Origin: Catellatospora bangladeshensis
GTDB lineage: Bacteria > Actinomycetota > Actinomycetes > Mycobacteriales > Micromonosporaceae
Assembly (NCBI RefSeq): GCF_016862575.1
Contig: NZ_BONF01000008.1
Coordinates: 310,001-374,000 of the forward strand
Direction: 5' to 3'
Length of the DNA stretch: 64,000 nucleotides
The notes below the pieces were generated by a model, which did not search any database, was not told where the DNA came from, and was given only the letters and a program-made list of their open reading frames with translations. Below are positions 27,858-36,728 of this stretch, piece by piece. A program made the translations under genes and the position numbers. Position 1 is the stretch's first letter; every line of letters begins with the position of its first letter.

Positions 27858-29294
27858 ATGAGCTTCTTCGACGTCGCGGAGGCGGCGGTGGCGGCGGCCC
27901 TGGACGCGGGCGCGCGCTACGCCGACGCGCGGGTGATGCACCGGCGCTACGAGTCCATGGACGCGCGCAACGGTGAGGTCGAGGACCTCAACTCGGACGA
28001 GTCCGCCGGGATCGGCGTACGCGCGCTGGTCGGTTCGAGCTGGGGTTTCTACGCCGTGCCGGACCTGTCCGACAGCGCCGCCCGCCTGGCCGGGGCCCGC
28101 GCCACGGCCATCGCCAAGGCCAGCGCCCGGGTCGCCGGGCCCGCCGCCGACCTGGTCCCGACCACGGTCAGCCAGGCCACCTGGGTCAGCGAATGCCGCG
28201 TCGACCCGCTGGCGGTGCCGCTGTCGGACAAGGGCGACCTGCTCACCCACGCCACCAAGACCATGGTCGAGCACGGCGCGGACCAGGCCACCGCGCTCTA
28301 CCAGATCTGGGACACCCGCAAGTGGTTCACGTCCAGCGAGGGTCACCGCATCGACCAGCACGTGCGCGAGTGCGGCGCGGGCATCCAGGCCACCTCGATC
28401 GGCGAGGGCGAGACGCAGGTGCGCTCCTACCCCGCCTCCCGCGGCCAGTACGGCACGCAGGGCTGGGAGCTGGTGCAGGGCCTCGACCTGCTCGCGCACG
28501 CGCCGCGGCTGGCCGAGGAGTCCCGCGCGCTGCTCACCGCGCCGCTCTGCCCGGCCGGCGAGACCACCCTGATCCTCGGCCCCGAGCAGCTGTTCCTGCA
28601 GATCCACGAGTCGGTCGGGCACGCCATCGAGCTGGACCGCATCCTCGGCTGGGAGGCCGCGTTCGCGGGCACCTCCTGGCTGGACCTCGCCCAGCTCGGC
28701 AGCCTGCGCTACGGCTCGGAGCTGATGAACGTCACCATCGACCCGACCCTGCCCGGCGCGCTGGGCAGCTTCGGCTTCGACGACGAGGGCACCCCGGCGC
28801 AGAAGCGGTACGCCGTCAAGGACGGCATCTGGGTCGGCGTGCTGGCCGGGCGCGACTCGGCGGCGCTGGCGGGACTCGACTACGGCGGCAGCGTGCGGGC
28901 CGACGGCTGGGCCCGGCTGCCCATGGTGCGGATGACCAACGTCGGGCTGGAGCCCGGCCCGCACACGCTGGAGCAGATCATCGCCGAGACCGAGGACGGG
29001 GTGTTCATGGAGAACAACCGCTCCTGGTCCATCGACGACAAGCGGCTCAACTTCCAGTTCGGCTGCGAGATCGCGTACGAGGTGAAGAACGGGAAGCGGG
29101 GCCGGATGCTGCGCAACCCCACCTACACCGGCATCGGGCCGAAGTTCTGGCAGTCCATGGACATGCTCTCCCGCGACATCGAGTACTGGGGCACCCCGAA
29201 CTGCGGCAAGGGCCAGCCCACGCAGTCCGGGCACACCGGCCACCCGTCGGCCCCGGCCCGCTTCCAGAACGTCCGCGTGGGGGTGCGCGCATGA
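27858..29294 (+). CDS. tldD: TldD metalloprotease subunit
   Basis: 478-aa member of peptidase family U62/M103. The TldD/TldE heterodimer is a zinc protease that digests unfolded peptides, matures some RiPPs (for example microcin B17) and affects CcdA stability in E. coli. The metal motif HESVGHAIELDR (HExxxH) is intact, marking this as the catalytic subunit. ATG 27858 (MSFFDVAEAA) was chosen over upstream in-frame codons because homology starts here. It overlaps the partner gene by 4 bp (ATGA). Confidence 0.93.
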   Translation: MSFFDVAEAAVAAALDAGARYADARVMHRRYESMDARNGEVEDLNSDESAGIGVRALVGSSWGFYAVPDLSDSAARLAGARATAIAKASARVAGPAADLVPTTVSQATWVSECRVDPLAVPLSDKGDLLTHATKTMVEHGADQATALYQIWDTRKWFTSSEGHRIDQHVRECGAGIQATSIGEGETQVRSYPASRGQYGTQGWELVQGLDLLAHAPRLAEESRALLTAPLCPAGETTLILGPEQLFLQIHESVGHAIELDRILGWEAAFAGTSWLDLAQLGSLRYGSELMNVTIDPTLPGALGSFGFDDEGTPAQKRYAVKDGIWVGVLAGRDSAALAGLDYGGSVRADGWARLPMVRMTNVGLEPGPHTLEQIIAETEDGVFMENNRSWSIDDKRLNFQFGCEIAYEVKNGKRGRMLRNPTYTGIGPKFWQSMDMLSRDIEYWGTPNCGKGQPTQSGHTGHPSAPARFQNVRVGVRA

Positions 29295-30610
29295 GCATCG
29301 ACAAGATCGCCGAGCAGGTGCTCGACCTGGCGGTACGCGAGCTGCCCGGGGCCGAGATCGAGGTGAGCGCCGACGCGGTGCACCGGGCGCTGACCCGGTT
29401 CGCCAACTCGCGCATCCACCAGAACGTCACCGAGGACACGGTCGGCGTGCGGCTGCGCGCGCACCTCGACGGGCGGACCGTCTCCACGACCACCACGCTG
29501 ACCAGCCCCGAGGGGCTGACCTCGCTGGTGACCCGCACCGCGACCGCGGTCCGTTCCGCGCCGCGCGACCCGGGCTGGCCCGGCCTGACGCCGCCCGCCC
29601 CGCTCGCGCTGGCCGGCGAGGCCGACGCGGCGACCCGGGACGCGTCCCCCGACGACCGCGCCGCGCGCGTACGCGACTTCGTCGACGCGGCGGGCGGGCT
29701 GGAGACGGCCGGCTACTGCCAGACCGGCTACTGGACCGGCGCCTTCCGCAACTCGGCCGGCCAGGCGCTGAGCGCCGCGGCGACCACCGCCGACATGGAC
29801 GGCATCGCCCGCGACGCGGGGGCCGACGGCGTGGCGCGCCGGTCCGGCATCAGCCTGTCCGAGCTGGACGGGGCGGCGCTCGGCACGCGCGCCGCCGCCA
29901 AGGCCCGGGGCCAGGCCGACCCGATCGAGCTGCCGCCCGGCCGGTACGAGGTGGTGCTCGAACCCGAGGCCGTGTCCGACCTGCTCACCAACTTCTCCTA
30001 CTTCGGCTTCAACGCCAAGGCGTACCAGGAGCGCCGCTGCTTCGCCGAGCCCGGCACGCAGCAGTTCGACGAGGCGATCACGCTGTACGACGACCCGCGC
30101 GAGCCGTACGACGCCGAGGGCACCCCGCGGACCCGGCTGGCGCTGGTCGAGAAGGGGGTGACCGCGGCGCTCGCGCAGGACCGGCGCACGGCCGCGACCG
30201 GCGGCGGCACGTCCACCGGCCACGCCGGAGCGTTCGGCCCGGCGTTCGGCCCGACCCCGCAGAACCTGGGCTTCGCCCCCGGCTCGGCGACGGTGGCCGA
30301 GATGGTGTCGCGGGTGGCCCGCGGCCTGCTCATCACCGATCTCTGGTACACCCGGGTGCTCGACCCGCGCACGCTGGCGCTGACCGGCCTCACCCGCAAC
30401 GGCGTCTGGCTGATCGAGGACGGCGAGGTCACCCGCCCGGTGCGCAACATGCGCTTCACCCAGCTCTACCCGCAGGCGCTGGGCCCCGGCGCGGTGCTCG
30501 CCGTGGGCGCCGAGGCGGTCCCGCAACCGTCGCGAATGTTCCTCGGCGCCTGGGCGTCGCCCGCCCTCCACCTCGCCTCGTGGAACATCACCGGCGGCGC
30601 CGGCGGCTGA
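29291..30610 (+). CDS. tldE: TldE/PmbA-type partner subunit
   Basis: 439-aa U62-family paralogue that lacks the HExxxH metal motif, as expected for the non-catalytic TldE (PmbA) half. Conserved family segments include FSYFGFNAKAYQERRCF and TLALTGLTRNGVWLIEDG. It is translationally coupled to tldD at ATGA 29291. A family B repeat follows the stop directly. No RiPP precursor or other modification gene lies nearby, so a general peptide-digestion role is more likely. Confidence 0.92.
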   Translation: MSIDKIAEQVLDLAVRELPGAEIEVSADAVHRALTRFANSRIHQNVTEDTVGVRLRAHLDGRTVSTTTTLTSPEGLTSLVTRTATAVRSAPRDPGWPGLTPPAPLALAGEADAATRDASPDDRAARVRDFVDAAGGLETAGYCQTGYWTGAFRNSAGQALSAAATTADMDGIARDAGADGVARRSGISLSELDGAALGTRAAAKARGQADPIELPPGRYEVVLEPEAVSDLLTNFSYFGFNAKAYQERRCFAEPGTQQFDEAITLYDDPREPYDAEGTPRTRLALVEKGVTAALAQDRRTAATGGGTSTGHAGAFGPAFGPTPQNLGFAPGSATVAEMVSRVARGLLITDLWYTRVLDPRTLALTGLTRNGVWLIEDGEVTRPVRNMRFTQLYPQALGPGAVLAVGAEAVPQPSRMFLGAWASPALHLASWNITGGAGG

Positions 30611-30620
30611 CGGCGGCTTT

Positions 30621-30701
30621 CTTGATCGTCCGACTTGCCTGGCAGATGGGCGTATCCGCGCTCGCAATTCGCCCGTTTGCCAGGCAAGACAGGTGATCAA
30701 G
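30621..30701. repeat. family B palindromic element, copy 1
   Basis: Nested palindrome. Outer CTTGATC (30621-30627) pairs with GATCAAG (30695-30701). The 56-bp core (30633-30688) has CTTGCCTGGCA and TGCCAGGCAAG arms with inner GGGCG/CGCCC. A second copy with the same 56-bp core length lies at 56338. Confidence 0.75.
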
Positions 30702-30857
30702 CGGGGGTCGGCGCGTGATCCGTGTCCGAGGACGACTGGGCCGCGATGCCGTACGTCACAGTGTCCCCGGTCACATGATCGACATCTTTCGGCGTAACGT
30801 GTCCGTGATTGATCCACGCACGTGTTCCCCACTGGTAGCTCAGGGAGCGACGAAGAG

Positions 30858-31664
30858 ATGACGACGACGGCAACGAGGCCGACCGGCGCGAAACCGCGCG
30901 CCGCGATCGACGCCAAGACGTTGCGTACAGACCGCTGGTGGCTCGCGCCGGTACTCACGGTCATCGGGCTCACCGCCTGGGTGGTGTACGCGACGGTCCG
31001 GGTGTTCATGCAGAAGTGGTACTGGATCGACGCCTACCACTACCTGACCCCGTTCTACTCCCCCTGTGTCTCCAAGGGCTGCTATCCGGCGGCAGCGGAG
31101 TTCGGACGGTTCATCCCGGACAACCCGCTCATCCCGTTCGCGGCGCTGTCCCTGCCGTTCCTGCTGCTCTTCCGGCTCACCTGCTACTACTACCGCAAGG
31201 CGTACTACCGGTCGTTCTGGCTGTCCCCGCCGGCCTGCGCCGTGCCCGACGGCCACGCGAAGTACTCCGGCGAGACCCGCTTCCCGCTGATCTTCCAGAA
31301 CGCGCACCGCTACGCCTTCTACGCGGCGGCCCTGATCTCGCTCATCAACACCTGGGACGCCGTCCTGGCGATGCACTCGCCGACCGGCTTCGGGTTCGGC
31401 CTGGGCAACGTGATCCTGTGGATCAACGTGATCATGCTGTGGGCGTACACGATCTCGTGCCACTCCTGCCGCCACATCATCGGCGGGCGGCTGAAGCACT
31501 TCTCCAAGCACCCGGTGCGCTACCGCGCGTGGACCTTCGTGTCCAAGCTGAACGCGCGCCACATGGGCCTGGCCTGGATCACGCTGGCGACGCTGGCGAT
31601 CACCGACTTCTACATCATGGGCCTGGCCGCGCACTGGTGGCCCGACCTGCGGTTCATCGGCTGA
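30858..31664 (+). CDS. sdhC: succinate dehydrogenase membrane anchor (Sdh1 type)
   Basis: 268-aa polytopic protein with five hydrophobic segments (about 30-50, 93-113, 150-170, 183-205 and 236-258). It serves as the single fused membrane anchor of an actinobacterial Sdh1-type complex (compare M. tuberculosis Rv0249c). Several histidines in or near the helices (ISCHSCRHIIGG, NAHRYAFY) are candidate haem ligands. It passes electrons from succinate oxidation to menaquinone. ATG 30858 follows a GGGAG...GAAGAG region. It heads the sdhCAB operon. Confidence 0.85.
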   Translation: MTTTATRPTGAKPRAAIDAKTLRTDRWWLAPVLTVIGLTAWVVYATVRVFMQKWYWIDAYHYLTPFYSPCVSKGCYPAAAEFGRFIPDNPLIPFAALSLPFLLLFRLTCYYYRKAYYRSFWLSPPACAVPDGHAKYSGETRFPLIFQNAHRYAFYAAALISLINTWDAVLAMHSPTGFGFGLGNVILWINVIMLWAYTISCHSCRHIIGGRLKHFSKHPVRYRAWTFVSKLNARHMGLAWITLATLAITDFYIMGLAAHWWPDLRFIG

Positions 31665-31683
31665 GCCGCGAGAGGTGACACAG

Positions 31684-33570
31684 ATGGTCAACATTGAGAA
31701 GCACTGGTACGACGTCGTCGTGATCGGCGCCGGCGGCGCGGGTCTGCGCGCCGCGATCGAGGCGCGGCTGGCCGGCAAGAAGGTCGCCATCATCTCGAAG
31801 TCGCTGTTCGGCAAGGCGCACACGGTCATGGCCGAGGGCGGCGCGGCCGCCGCCATGGGCAACGTGAACTCGAACGACAACTGGATGGTCCACTTCCGCG
31901 ACACCATGCGCGGTGGCAAGTTCCTGAACAACTACCGGATGGCCGAGCTGCACGCCAAGGAGGCGCCGGACCGGATCTGGGAGCTGGAGACCTACGGCGC
32001 CCTGTTCGACCGGACCAAGGACGGCAAGATCTCGCAGCGCAACTTCGGCGGCCACGAGTACCCGCGCCTGGCCCACGTCGGCGACCGCACCGGCCTGGAG
32101 CTGATCCGCACCCTGCAGCAGAAGATCGTCTCGCTGCAGCAGGAGGACAAGGCCAAGTACGGCGACTACCAGGCCCGCCTGCGCGTCTTCGCCGAGTGCA
32201 CCATCACCGAGCTGCTGCTCGACTCGTCCACCGGCGAGAAGCGGATCGCGGGCGCCTTCGGCTACTACCGCGAGTCCGGCGAGTTCGTGCTGTTCGAGGC
32301 CCCCGCGGTGGTGCTCGCGACGGGCGGCGTGGGCCGCTCGTACAAGGTCACCTCGAACTCGTGGGAGTACACCGGCGACGGTCACGCGCTGGCGCTGCGC
32401 GCCGGGGCGAAGCTGATCAACATGGAGTTCCTGCAGTTCCACCCGACCGGCATGGTGTGGCCGCCGTCGGTGCGGGGCATCCTGGTCACCGAGTCGGTCC
32501 GCGGCGACGGCGGCGTCCTCAAGAACACCGAGGGCAAGCGGTTCATGTTCGACTACGTCCCCGACGTCTTCCGCAAGCAGTACGCGGAGACGCCCGAGGA
32601 GGGCGACCGCTGGTACACCGACCCCGACAACAACCGGCGCCCCCCGGAGCTGCTGCCCCGCGACGAGGTGGCCCGCGCCATCAACTCCGAGGTCAAGGCC
32701 GGTCGCGGCACCAAGGCCGGCGGCGTCTACCTGGACATCGCCTCGCGCCGCCCCGCCGCGGAGATCCTCAAGAAGCTGCCCTCCATGTACCACCAGTTCA
32801 AGGAGCTGGCGGACGTGGACATCACCTCGCAGCCGATGGAGGTCGGCCCGACCTGCCACTACGTCATGGGCGGCGTCGAGGTCGACCCCGACTCGGCGGC
32901 CACGCCGGGCGTGCTCGGCCTCTACGCGGCCGGCGAGGTCTCCGGCGGCATGCACGGCTCCAACCGCCTCGGCGGCAACTCCCTGTCCGACCTGCTGGTC
33001 TTCGGCAAGCGCGCGGGCGAGTACGCCGCCGCGTACACCGACGGGCTGGGCAAGCGGCCCAAGGTGGACGACACCCAGGTCGCCGCGGCGGTCGAGGAGG
33101 CGCTCACCCCGCTGGCCCGCGACGGCGGCGAGAACCCGTACACCCTGCAGAGCGACCTGCAGGACGTGATGGGCACCCTGGTCGGCATCATCCGCCGCAA
33201 GGGCGAGCTGGAGGAGTCGCTGAACCGCCTCGCCGAGCTGCGCGAGCGCATCCGCAAGGTCGGCGCGGCCGGCGGCCGCCGCTACAACCCGGGCTGGCAC
33301 CTGGCCCTGGACCTGCGCAACATGCTCGTCGTCTCCGAGTGCACCGCCAAGGCGGCGCTGGAGCGCGAGGAGTCGCGCGGCGGCCACACCCGCGAGGACT
33401 TCCCGAAGATGAGCTCGAAGTGGCGCCAGGTCAACCTGATCTGCTCGCTCACCCCCGACGGCGACGTGGACCTGACCCACCAGCCGATCCCGACGATGAC
33501 CCCCGACCTGCTCGCCCTGTTCGAGAAGTCCGAGCTGGCCAAGTACATGACGGAAGAGGAGCTGTCGTGA
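31684..33570 (+). CDS. sdhA: succinate dehydrogenase flavoprotein subunit
   Basis: 628-aa FAD subunit. It has the Rossmann dinucleotide motif VVIGAGGAGLRAAIEA, the covalent-FAD histidine (H46 in GKAHTVMAEGG) and active-site segments TGMVWPPSVRGILVTESVRG and HGSNRLGGNSLSDLLVFG. It oxidises succinate to fumarate. I prefer ATG 31684, 8 nt after GAGAGG, to the GTG at 31675, which overlaps that SD. The length and order match mycobacterial Sdh1 (Rv0248c). Confidence 0.95.
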   Translation: MVNIEKHWYDVVVIGAGGAGLRAAIEARLAGKKVAIISKSLFGKAHTVMAEGGAAAAMGNVNSNDNWMVHFRDTMRGGKFLNNYRMAELHAKEAPDRIWELETYGALFDRTKDGKISQRNFGGHEYPRLAHVGDRTGLELIRTLQQKIVSLQQEDKAKYGDYQARLRVFAECTITELLLDSSTGEKRIAGAFGYYRESGEFVLFEAPAVVLATGGVGRSYKVTSNSWEYTGDGHALALRAGAKLINMEFLQFHPTGMVWPPSVRGILVTESVRGDGGVLKNTEGKRFMFDYVPDVFRKQYAETPEEGDRWYTDPDNNRRPPELLPRDEVARAINSEVKAGRGTKAGGVYLDIASRRPAAEILKKLPSMYHQFKELADVDITSQPMEVGPTCHYVMGGVEVDPDSAATPGVLGLYAAGEVSGGMHGSNRLGGNSLSDLLVFGKRAGEYAAAYTDGLGKRPKVDDTQVAAAVEEALTPLARDGGENPYTLQSDLQDVMGTLVGIIRRKGELEESLNRLAELRERIRKVGAAGGRRYNPGWHLALDLRNMLVVSECTAKAALEREESRGGHTREDFPKMSSKWRQVNLICSLTPDGDVDLTHQPIPTMTPDLLALFEKSELAKYMTEEELS

Positions 33571-34562
33571 CCCTGCGTCAATTCAAGGTCTGGCGGGGCG
33601 ACGGGTCCGGCGGCCAGCTGAACGACTACCAGGTCGAGGTCAACGAGGGTGAGGTCGTGCTCGACGTCATCCACCGGCTGCAGGCCACCCAGGAACCCGA
33701 CCTGGCCTGCCGCTGGAACTGCAAGGCGGGCAAGTGCGGCTCATGCTCGATGGAGATCAACGGCATGCCCCGGCTGGGGTGCATGACCCGGATGTCGACC
33801 TTCGAGGACGACGAGACCATCACGGTCACCCCGCTGCGCACCTTCCCGGTCATCCGCGACCTGGTCACCGACGTGTCCTTCAACTACCAGAAGGCCGTCG
33901 AGATGCCGGCGTTCGCGCCCCCGCCGGGCGTCGAGCCGGGCGAGTACCGGATGCAGCAGGTCGACGTCGACCGCTCGCAGGAGTTCCGCAAGTGCATCGA
34001 GTGCTTCCTGTGCCAGAACACCTGCCACGTGGTCCGCGACCACGAGGAGAACAAGCCGCCCTTCTCCGGGCCGCGCCTGTTCATCCGCGCCGCCGAGCTG
34101 GACATGCACCCGCTGGACGCCCGGCACGACCGCAAGGAGATCGCCCAGCAGTCCCAGGGCCTCGGCTACTGCAACATCACCAAGTGCTGCACCGAGGTCT
34201 GCCCCGAGCACATCAAGATCACCGACAACGCCATCATCCCCATGAAGGAACGGGTCGTGGATCGCCGCTATGATCCGCTCGTGGTATTCGGACGCAAGAT
34301 TCTCCGCCGTGACCAGCTGGCCACCACCGTGCCGGCCGGCCCGACCGTGCACGCCGGCCCCGTCACCGTGGCCGACGACAAGGCCCCCGTCGACTTCGGC
34401 CGCGAGACCCGCGCCCCCCAGGGCCCCGAGGTCAACGCCCAGGGACACGTGAACCTCAACGAAATGCTCTCCGACCGCTCCGCGGCCGCGAGCCCCTTCG
34501 GCGACAACATCACGTTCCCCGTAGACCCCAAGTCCCTCAACTACTACCACCCCGACCGCTGA
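33567..34562 (+). CDS. sdhB: succinate dehydrogenase iron-sulfur subunit, C-terminally extended
   Basis: 331 aa from GTG 33567, overlapping the sdhA stop (GTGA). The N-terminal 2Fe-2S ferredoxin domain has the CRWNCKAGKCGSC...C motif. The C-terminal helical domain has CIECFLCQNTC and CNITKCCTEVCP for the 4Fe-4S and 3Fe-4S centres. About 80 residues follow the normal SdhB end (from about residue 250), polar and ending in LNYYHPDR, longer than the ~250-aa mycobacterial Sdh1 subunit. The extension may be disordered; its role is unknown. Confidence 0.94.
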   Translation: MTLRQFKVWRGDGSGGQLNDYQVEVNEGEVVLDVIHRLQATQEPDLACRWNCKAGKCGSCSMEINGMPRLGCMTRMSTFEDDETITVTPLRTFPVIRDLVTDVSFNYQKAVEMPAFAPPPGVEPGEYRMQQVDVDRSQEFRKCIECFLCQNTCHVVRDHEENKPPFSGPRLFIRAAELDMHPLDARHDRKEIAQQSQGLGYCNITKCCTEVCPEHIKITDNAIIPMKERVVDRRYDPLVVFGRKILRRDQLATTVPAGPTVHAGPVTVADDKAPVDFGRETRAPQGPEVNAQGHVNLNEMLSDRSAAASPFGDNITFPVDPKSLNYYHPDR

Positions 34563-34578
34563 CCCCTCTTGTTGCGCC

Positions 34579-34645
34579 GATCTTGCGCGAACTGTGGGTA
34601 CGACACGCATAAACCGGTCATATCCCTAACACTTCGCGCAAGATC
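34579..34645 (-). repeat. family A 67-bp palindromic element, copy 2
   Basis: Full 67-bp copy in reverse orientation (left end GATCTTGCGCGAACTGTGGG), 16 bp after the sdhB stop. The outer extension N5-GATCTT follows on the right (AACGC then GATCTT, 34646-34656). Confidence 0.88.
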
Positions 34646-34722
34646 AACGCGATCTTGAGCCGACCCCATAGCACAGGGGCGGCTTGATCAGGGGGTTGTG
34701 CACAAGGGTGGGGTTGTCCACA

Positions 34723-34774
34723 GGAGAGGGTGCGGTGCGGGTGGAGCTTTGCTCCATCGGCCCGCACCCTCTCC
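34723..34774. promoter_or_regulatory. leader hairpin abutting a start codon
   Basis: GGAGAGGGTGCG (34723-34734) pairs perfectly with CGCACCCTCTCC (34763-34774), with an inner GGAGC/GCTCC stem. The 3' arm ends 3 nt before ATG 34778, so in a leadered transcript the start region would be held next to a stable stem, and no SD is present. Confidence 0.5.
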
Positions 34775-34777
34775 CTC

Positions 34778-35614
34778 ATGTCTGTTCCCGCCACGTTCCG
34801 GCAGCTCAGCGCTGAGGGCATCTCGGTTCAGAACCTGCGGACGGCGCACCGCCGCGGTGACCTGCGGCGACCCTGGCGCGGCGTCTACGCGCTCGACACC
34901 GACGAGATCAGCCGGGTGCAGGCGCTGTTCACGCTGCTGCCGGCGGAGGCCAGGCTGTCCGGGCCCACCGCGGCGACCTGGTACGGCTTCGGCGTCTCGC
35001 CCTCCCCGCTGATCCACGTCACGATCCCGCAGGGGTACGCCCACCCCAGGCTGACCGGCGTCCGGGCGGGCGAGTCCGTGCTCCCGCTCCCGGAGCCGAT
35101 CTGGCTGCACGGCGTCCCGCTGCTACCGCCCGAGCGGGTAGCGGTGACCCTGACCCGCACGGTGCGCCGCATCGACGCCCTGCCCATCCTCGACGCCGCA
35201 TTGCGCGCCGACGCGGTCTCCCTCGATCTGCTGGCCGCCGAACTCGTCACGCACGGCGGCCTGCGCGGCGTGTGCCAGGCCCGCGAGCTGGTGCCCCTGG
35301 CCGACGGCCGCGCCGAGTGCCGCCAGGAGAGCCAGCTCAGGCTGGTCATCATCGACGGCGGCCTGCCCCGCCCCGAGCCACAGCTCGAAGTCGGCCGCTT
35401 CCGCCTCGACCTCGGCTACGAGGAACTCAAGGTCGGCGCCGAATACGACGGCCAGACCCACCTGACCCACGACCGCCTCCGCCACGACCGCTACCGCGGC
35501 AACTGGCTCGCCGCCCAGGGCTGGCGCATGCGCCACTTCACCGACCGCGACCTCTACGCCCACCCCACCCGCATCCTCACCACCCTGCGCCCCCTCCTCA
35601 CCCCCTGGCGCTAG
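34778..35614 (+). CDS. AbiEi-like winged-helix / DUF559 nuclease-fold protein
   Basis: 278 aa. The N-terminal ~60 residues resemble the AbiEi-antitoxin winged helix (LSAEGISVQNLRTAHRRGDLRRPWRGVYAL). The C-terminal ~80 residues match the DUF559/Vsr-type PD-(D/E)XK fold, with RLDLGYEELKVGAEYDG then RDRYRGNWLAAQGWRMRHFT. Such proteins are abundant as orphans in actinobacteria, with no proven role; no partner toxin is adjacent. It is flanked by family A repeats on both sides. Start ATG 34778 follows a hairpin rather than an SD. Confidence 0.7.
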   Translation: MSVPATFRQLSAEGISVQNLRTAHRRGDLRRPWRGVYALDTDEISRVQALFTLLPAEARLSGPTAATWYGFGVSPSPLIHVTIPQGYAHPRLTGVRAGESVLPLPEPIWLHGVPLLPPERVAVTLTRTVRRIDALPILDAALRADAVSLDLLAAELVTHGGLRGVCQARELVPLADGRAECRQESQLRLVIIDGGLPRPEPQLEVGRFRLDLGYEELKVGAEYDGQTHLTHDRLRHDRYRGNWLAAQGWRMRHFTDRDLYAHPTRILTTLRPLLTPWR

Positions 35615-35629
35615 CCCGAAGATCACGAC

Positions 35630-35696
35630 GATCTTGCGCGAAGTGTTAGGGATATGACCGTTTTATGCGTGTCATACCCACACTTCACGCAAGATC
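35630..35696 (+). repeat. family A 67-bp palindromic element, copy 3
   Basis: Full 67-bp copy between convergent genes, with the outer AAGATC-N5 extension on its left (35619-35629). Confidence 0.9.
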
Positions 35697-35723
35697 GGCG
35701 CGGGAGAGAGGGTGGGGGGGTGG

Positions 35724-36128
35724 TTAGGGGAGGTATTTGGGGAGGGCGGCGACTATGGGGGCGTCGGCGGGGAGCCAGGGGACGGTGTGGAGTTCGTCGG
35801 CGGCGAGCCAGCGGAGCTGGGCGTGTTCGATGAGCTGGGGGACGCCCTTGATGAGGGTTGCGGTGTAGACCTTGAGGACGGCGCGGCCGTGGCCGAGGAG
35901 GACGTCGTCGCCTACGCGCTCGCCGACTTCGACGAGGACACCCAGCTCCTCCTCGCACTCTCGGACCAGCGCGTCGTGCTCCGTCTCGCCCGGCTCCACC
36001 TTTCCGCCAGGAAACTCCCACCGTCCGGCCACCTCGGCCGGTTCGGAACGCTCACAGGCCAGCACGCGCCCGTCGGAGATGATGGCAGCACCGACGATGA
36101 TTCGGATCTCGGAGGAGAAGTTAGGCAC
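35724..36128 (-). CDS. MutT-type NUDIX pyrophosphohydrolase
   Basis: About 134 aa. The NUDIX box is intact: GGKVEPGETEHDALVRECEE, then LGV, matching G-x5-E-x7-REUxEExGU. It resembles the (deoxy)nucleoside triphosphate pyrophosphohydrolases that sanitise oxidised dNTPs or CTP/dCTP analogues. GTG 36128 (VPNFSSEIRIIVGA) is my preferred start because the family begins close to the first strand; a TTG at 36149 is possible. Neither has an SD. Confidence 0.85.
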   Translation of the reverse strand: MPNFSSEIRIIVGAAIISDGRVLACERSEPAEVAGRWEFPGGKVEPGETEHDALVRECEEELGVLVEVGERVGDDVLLGHGRAVLKVYTATLIKGVPQLIEHAQLRWLAADELHTVPWLPADAPIVAALPKYLP

Positions 36129-36345
36129 GGCGGACAGCGTGCCAGACAAACGGCCGTCATGGTGAACGCGGTGTCACCGGACGAGTCCGCGCTGCACACA
36201 CCGTCCCGTGAAGTGCAGGAAGTCGGTTTTGTGCGCGTGGACACGCGCCGAGATTGCAGGCAGGATAGGTCTCACCGAAGTGTCGGCGCGGACAAGATTC
36301 GGCCACAAGCCGGTATCAGCCGCCTGGGAGGTATCGGAGGTGCGG

Positions 36346-36651
36346 ATGGGCGCGGTCTGGAGACGGGGCCAGCGACGCGACTACATCAGCGACGCACTTT
36401 CGCAGCTCAAGGGCTGGGTCCACGAGGGCGACTGCCTGAAGCGCACCCTTCCCCTGGACGACACCCAGCACGCGGTGATGACCGAGCGCATCTCGGTCGC
36501 CGCGGACACCTTCGGGATCCGCCCCCACATCCGCCGCCTCGACGGCCGCACCCAGATCCAGCTCTGCGCCGGGGACAACGGCGCCCTCACCGACGCCGAG
36601 ATCGGCATGGCCGCCCGCGTCGAAGCCGCCTACCGGTCCCTCAGCGAGTGA
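36346..36651 (+). CDS. pterin-4a-carbinolamine dehydratase-like protein, degenerate site
   Basis: 101 aa aligning over its length with pterin-4a-carbinolamine dehydratase (PCD/DCoH). The LKGWVHEGDCLKRTLPLDD start and the LTDAEIGMAARVEAAY helix fit. The active-site HHP of true enzymes is replaced by IRPH (FGIRPHIRR), so dehydratase activity is doubtful and a structural or regulatory role is possible. ATG 36346 lies 5 nt after GGAGG; longer in-frame starts lack an SD. Confidence 0.6.
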   Translation: MGAVWRRGQRRDYISDALSQLKGWVHEGDCLKRTLPLDDTQHAVMTERISVAADTFGIRPHIRRLDGRTQIQLCAGDNGALTDAEIGMAARVEAAYRSLSE

Positions 36652-36728
36652 ACCGTCCCCCGCCGGCAGGGTAGCGGAAGCCGGCGCCGTAGCTCACCAT
36701 GATCCGGTCATCCCCGACCGGAGGTTCC

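Noticed and set aside
27858-30610. RiPP biosynthetic locus around tldD/tldE
   Set aside because: No precursor peptide, cyclase or export gene nearby; TldD/E are widespread housekeeping proteases.
29123-31009. 628-codon antisense frame over tldE and sdhC
   Set aside because: Runs across two real genes with no homology or start signal.
31654-33480. 608-codon antisense frame over sdhA
   Set aside because: Shadow of sdhA; low-complexity Val/Gly/Arg translation.
34778-35614. Complete AbiE toxin-antitoxin system
   Set aside because: Only an AbiEi-like HTH joined to a DUF559 domain is present; no AbiEii nucleotidyltransferase lies beside it.
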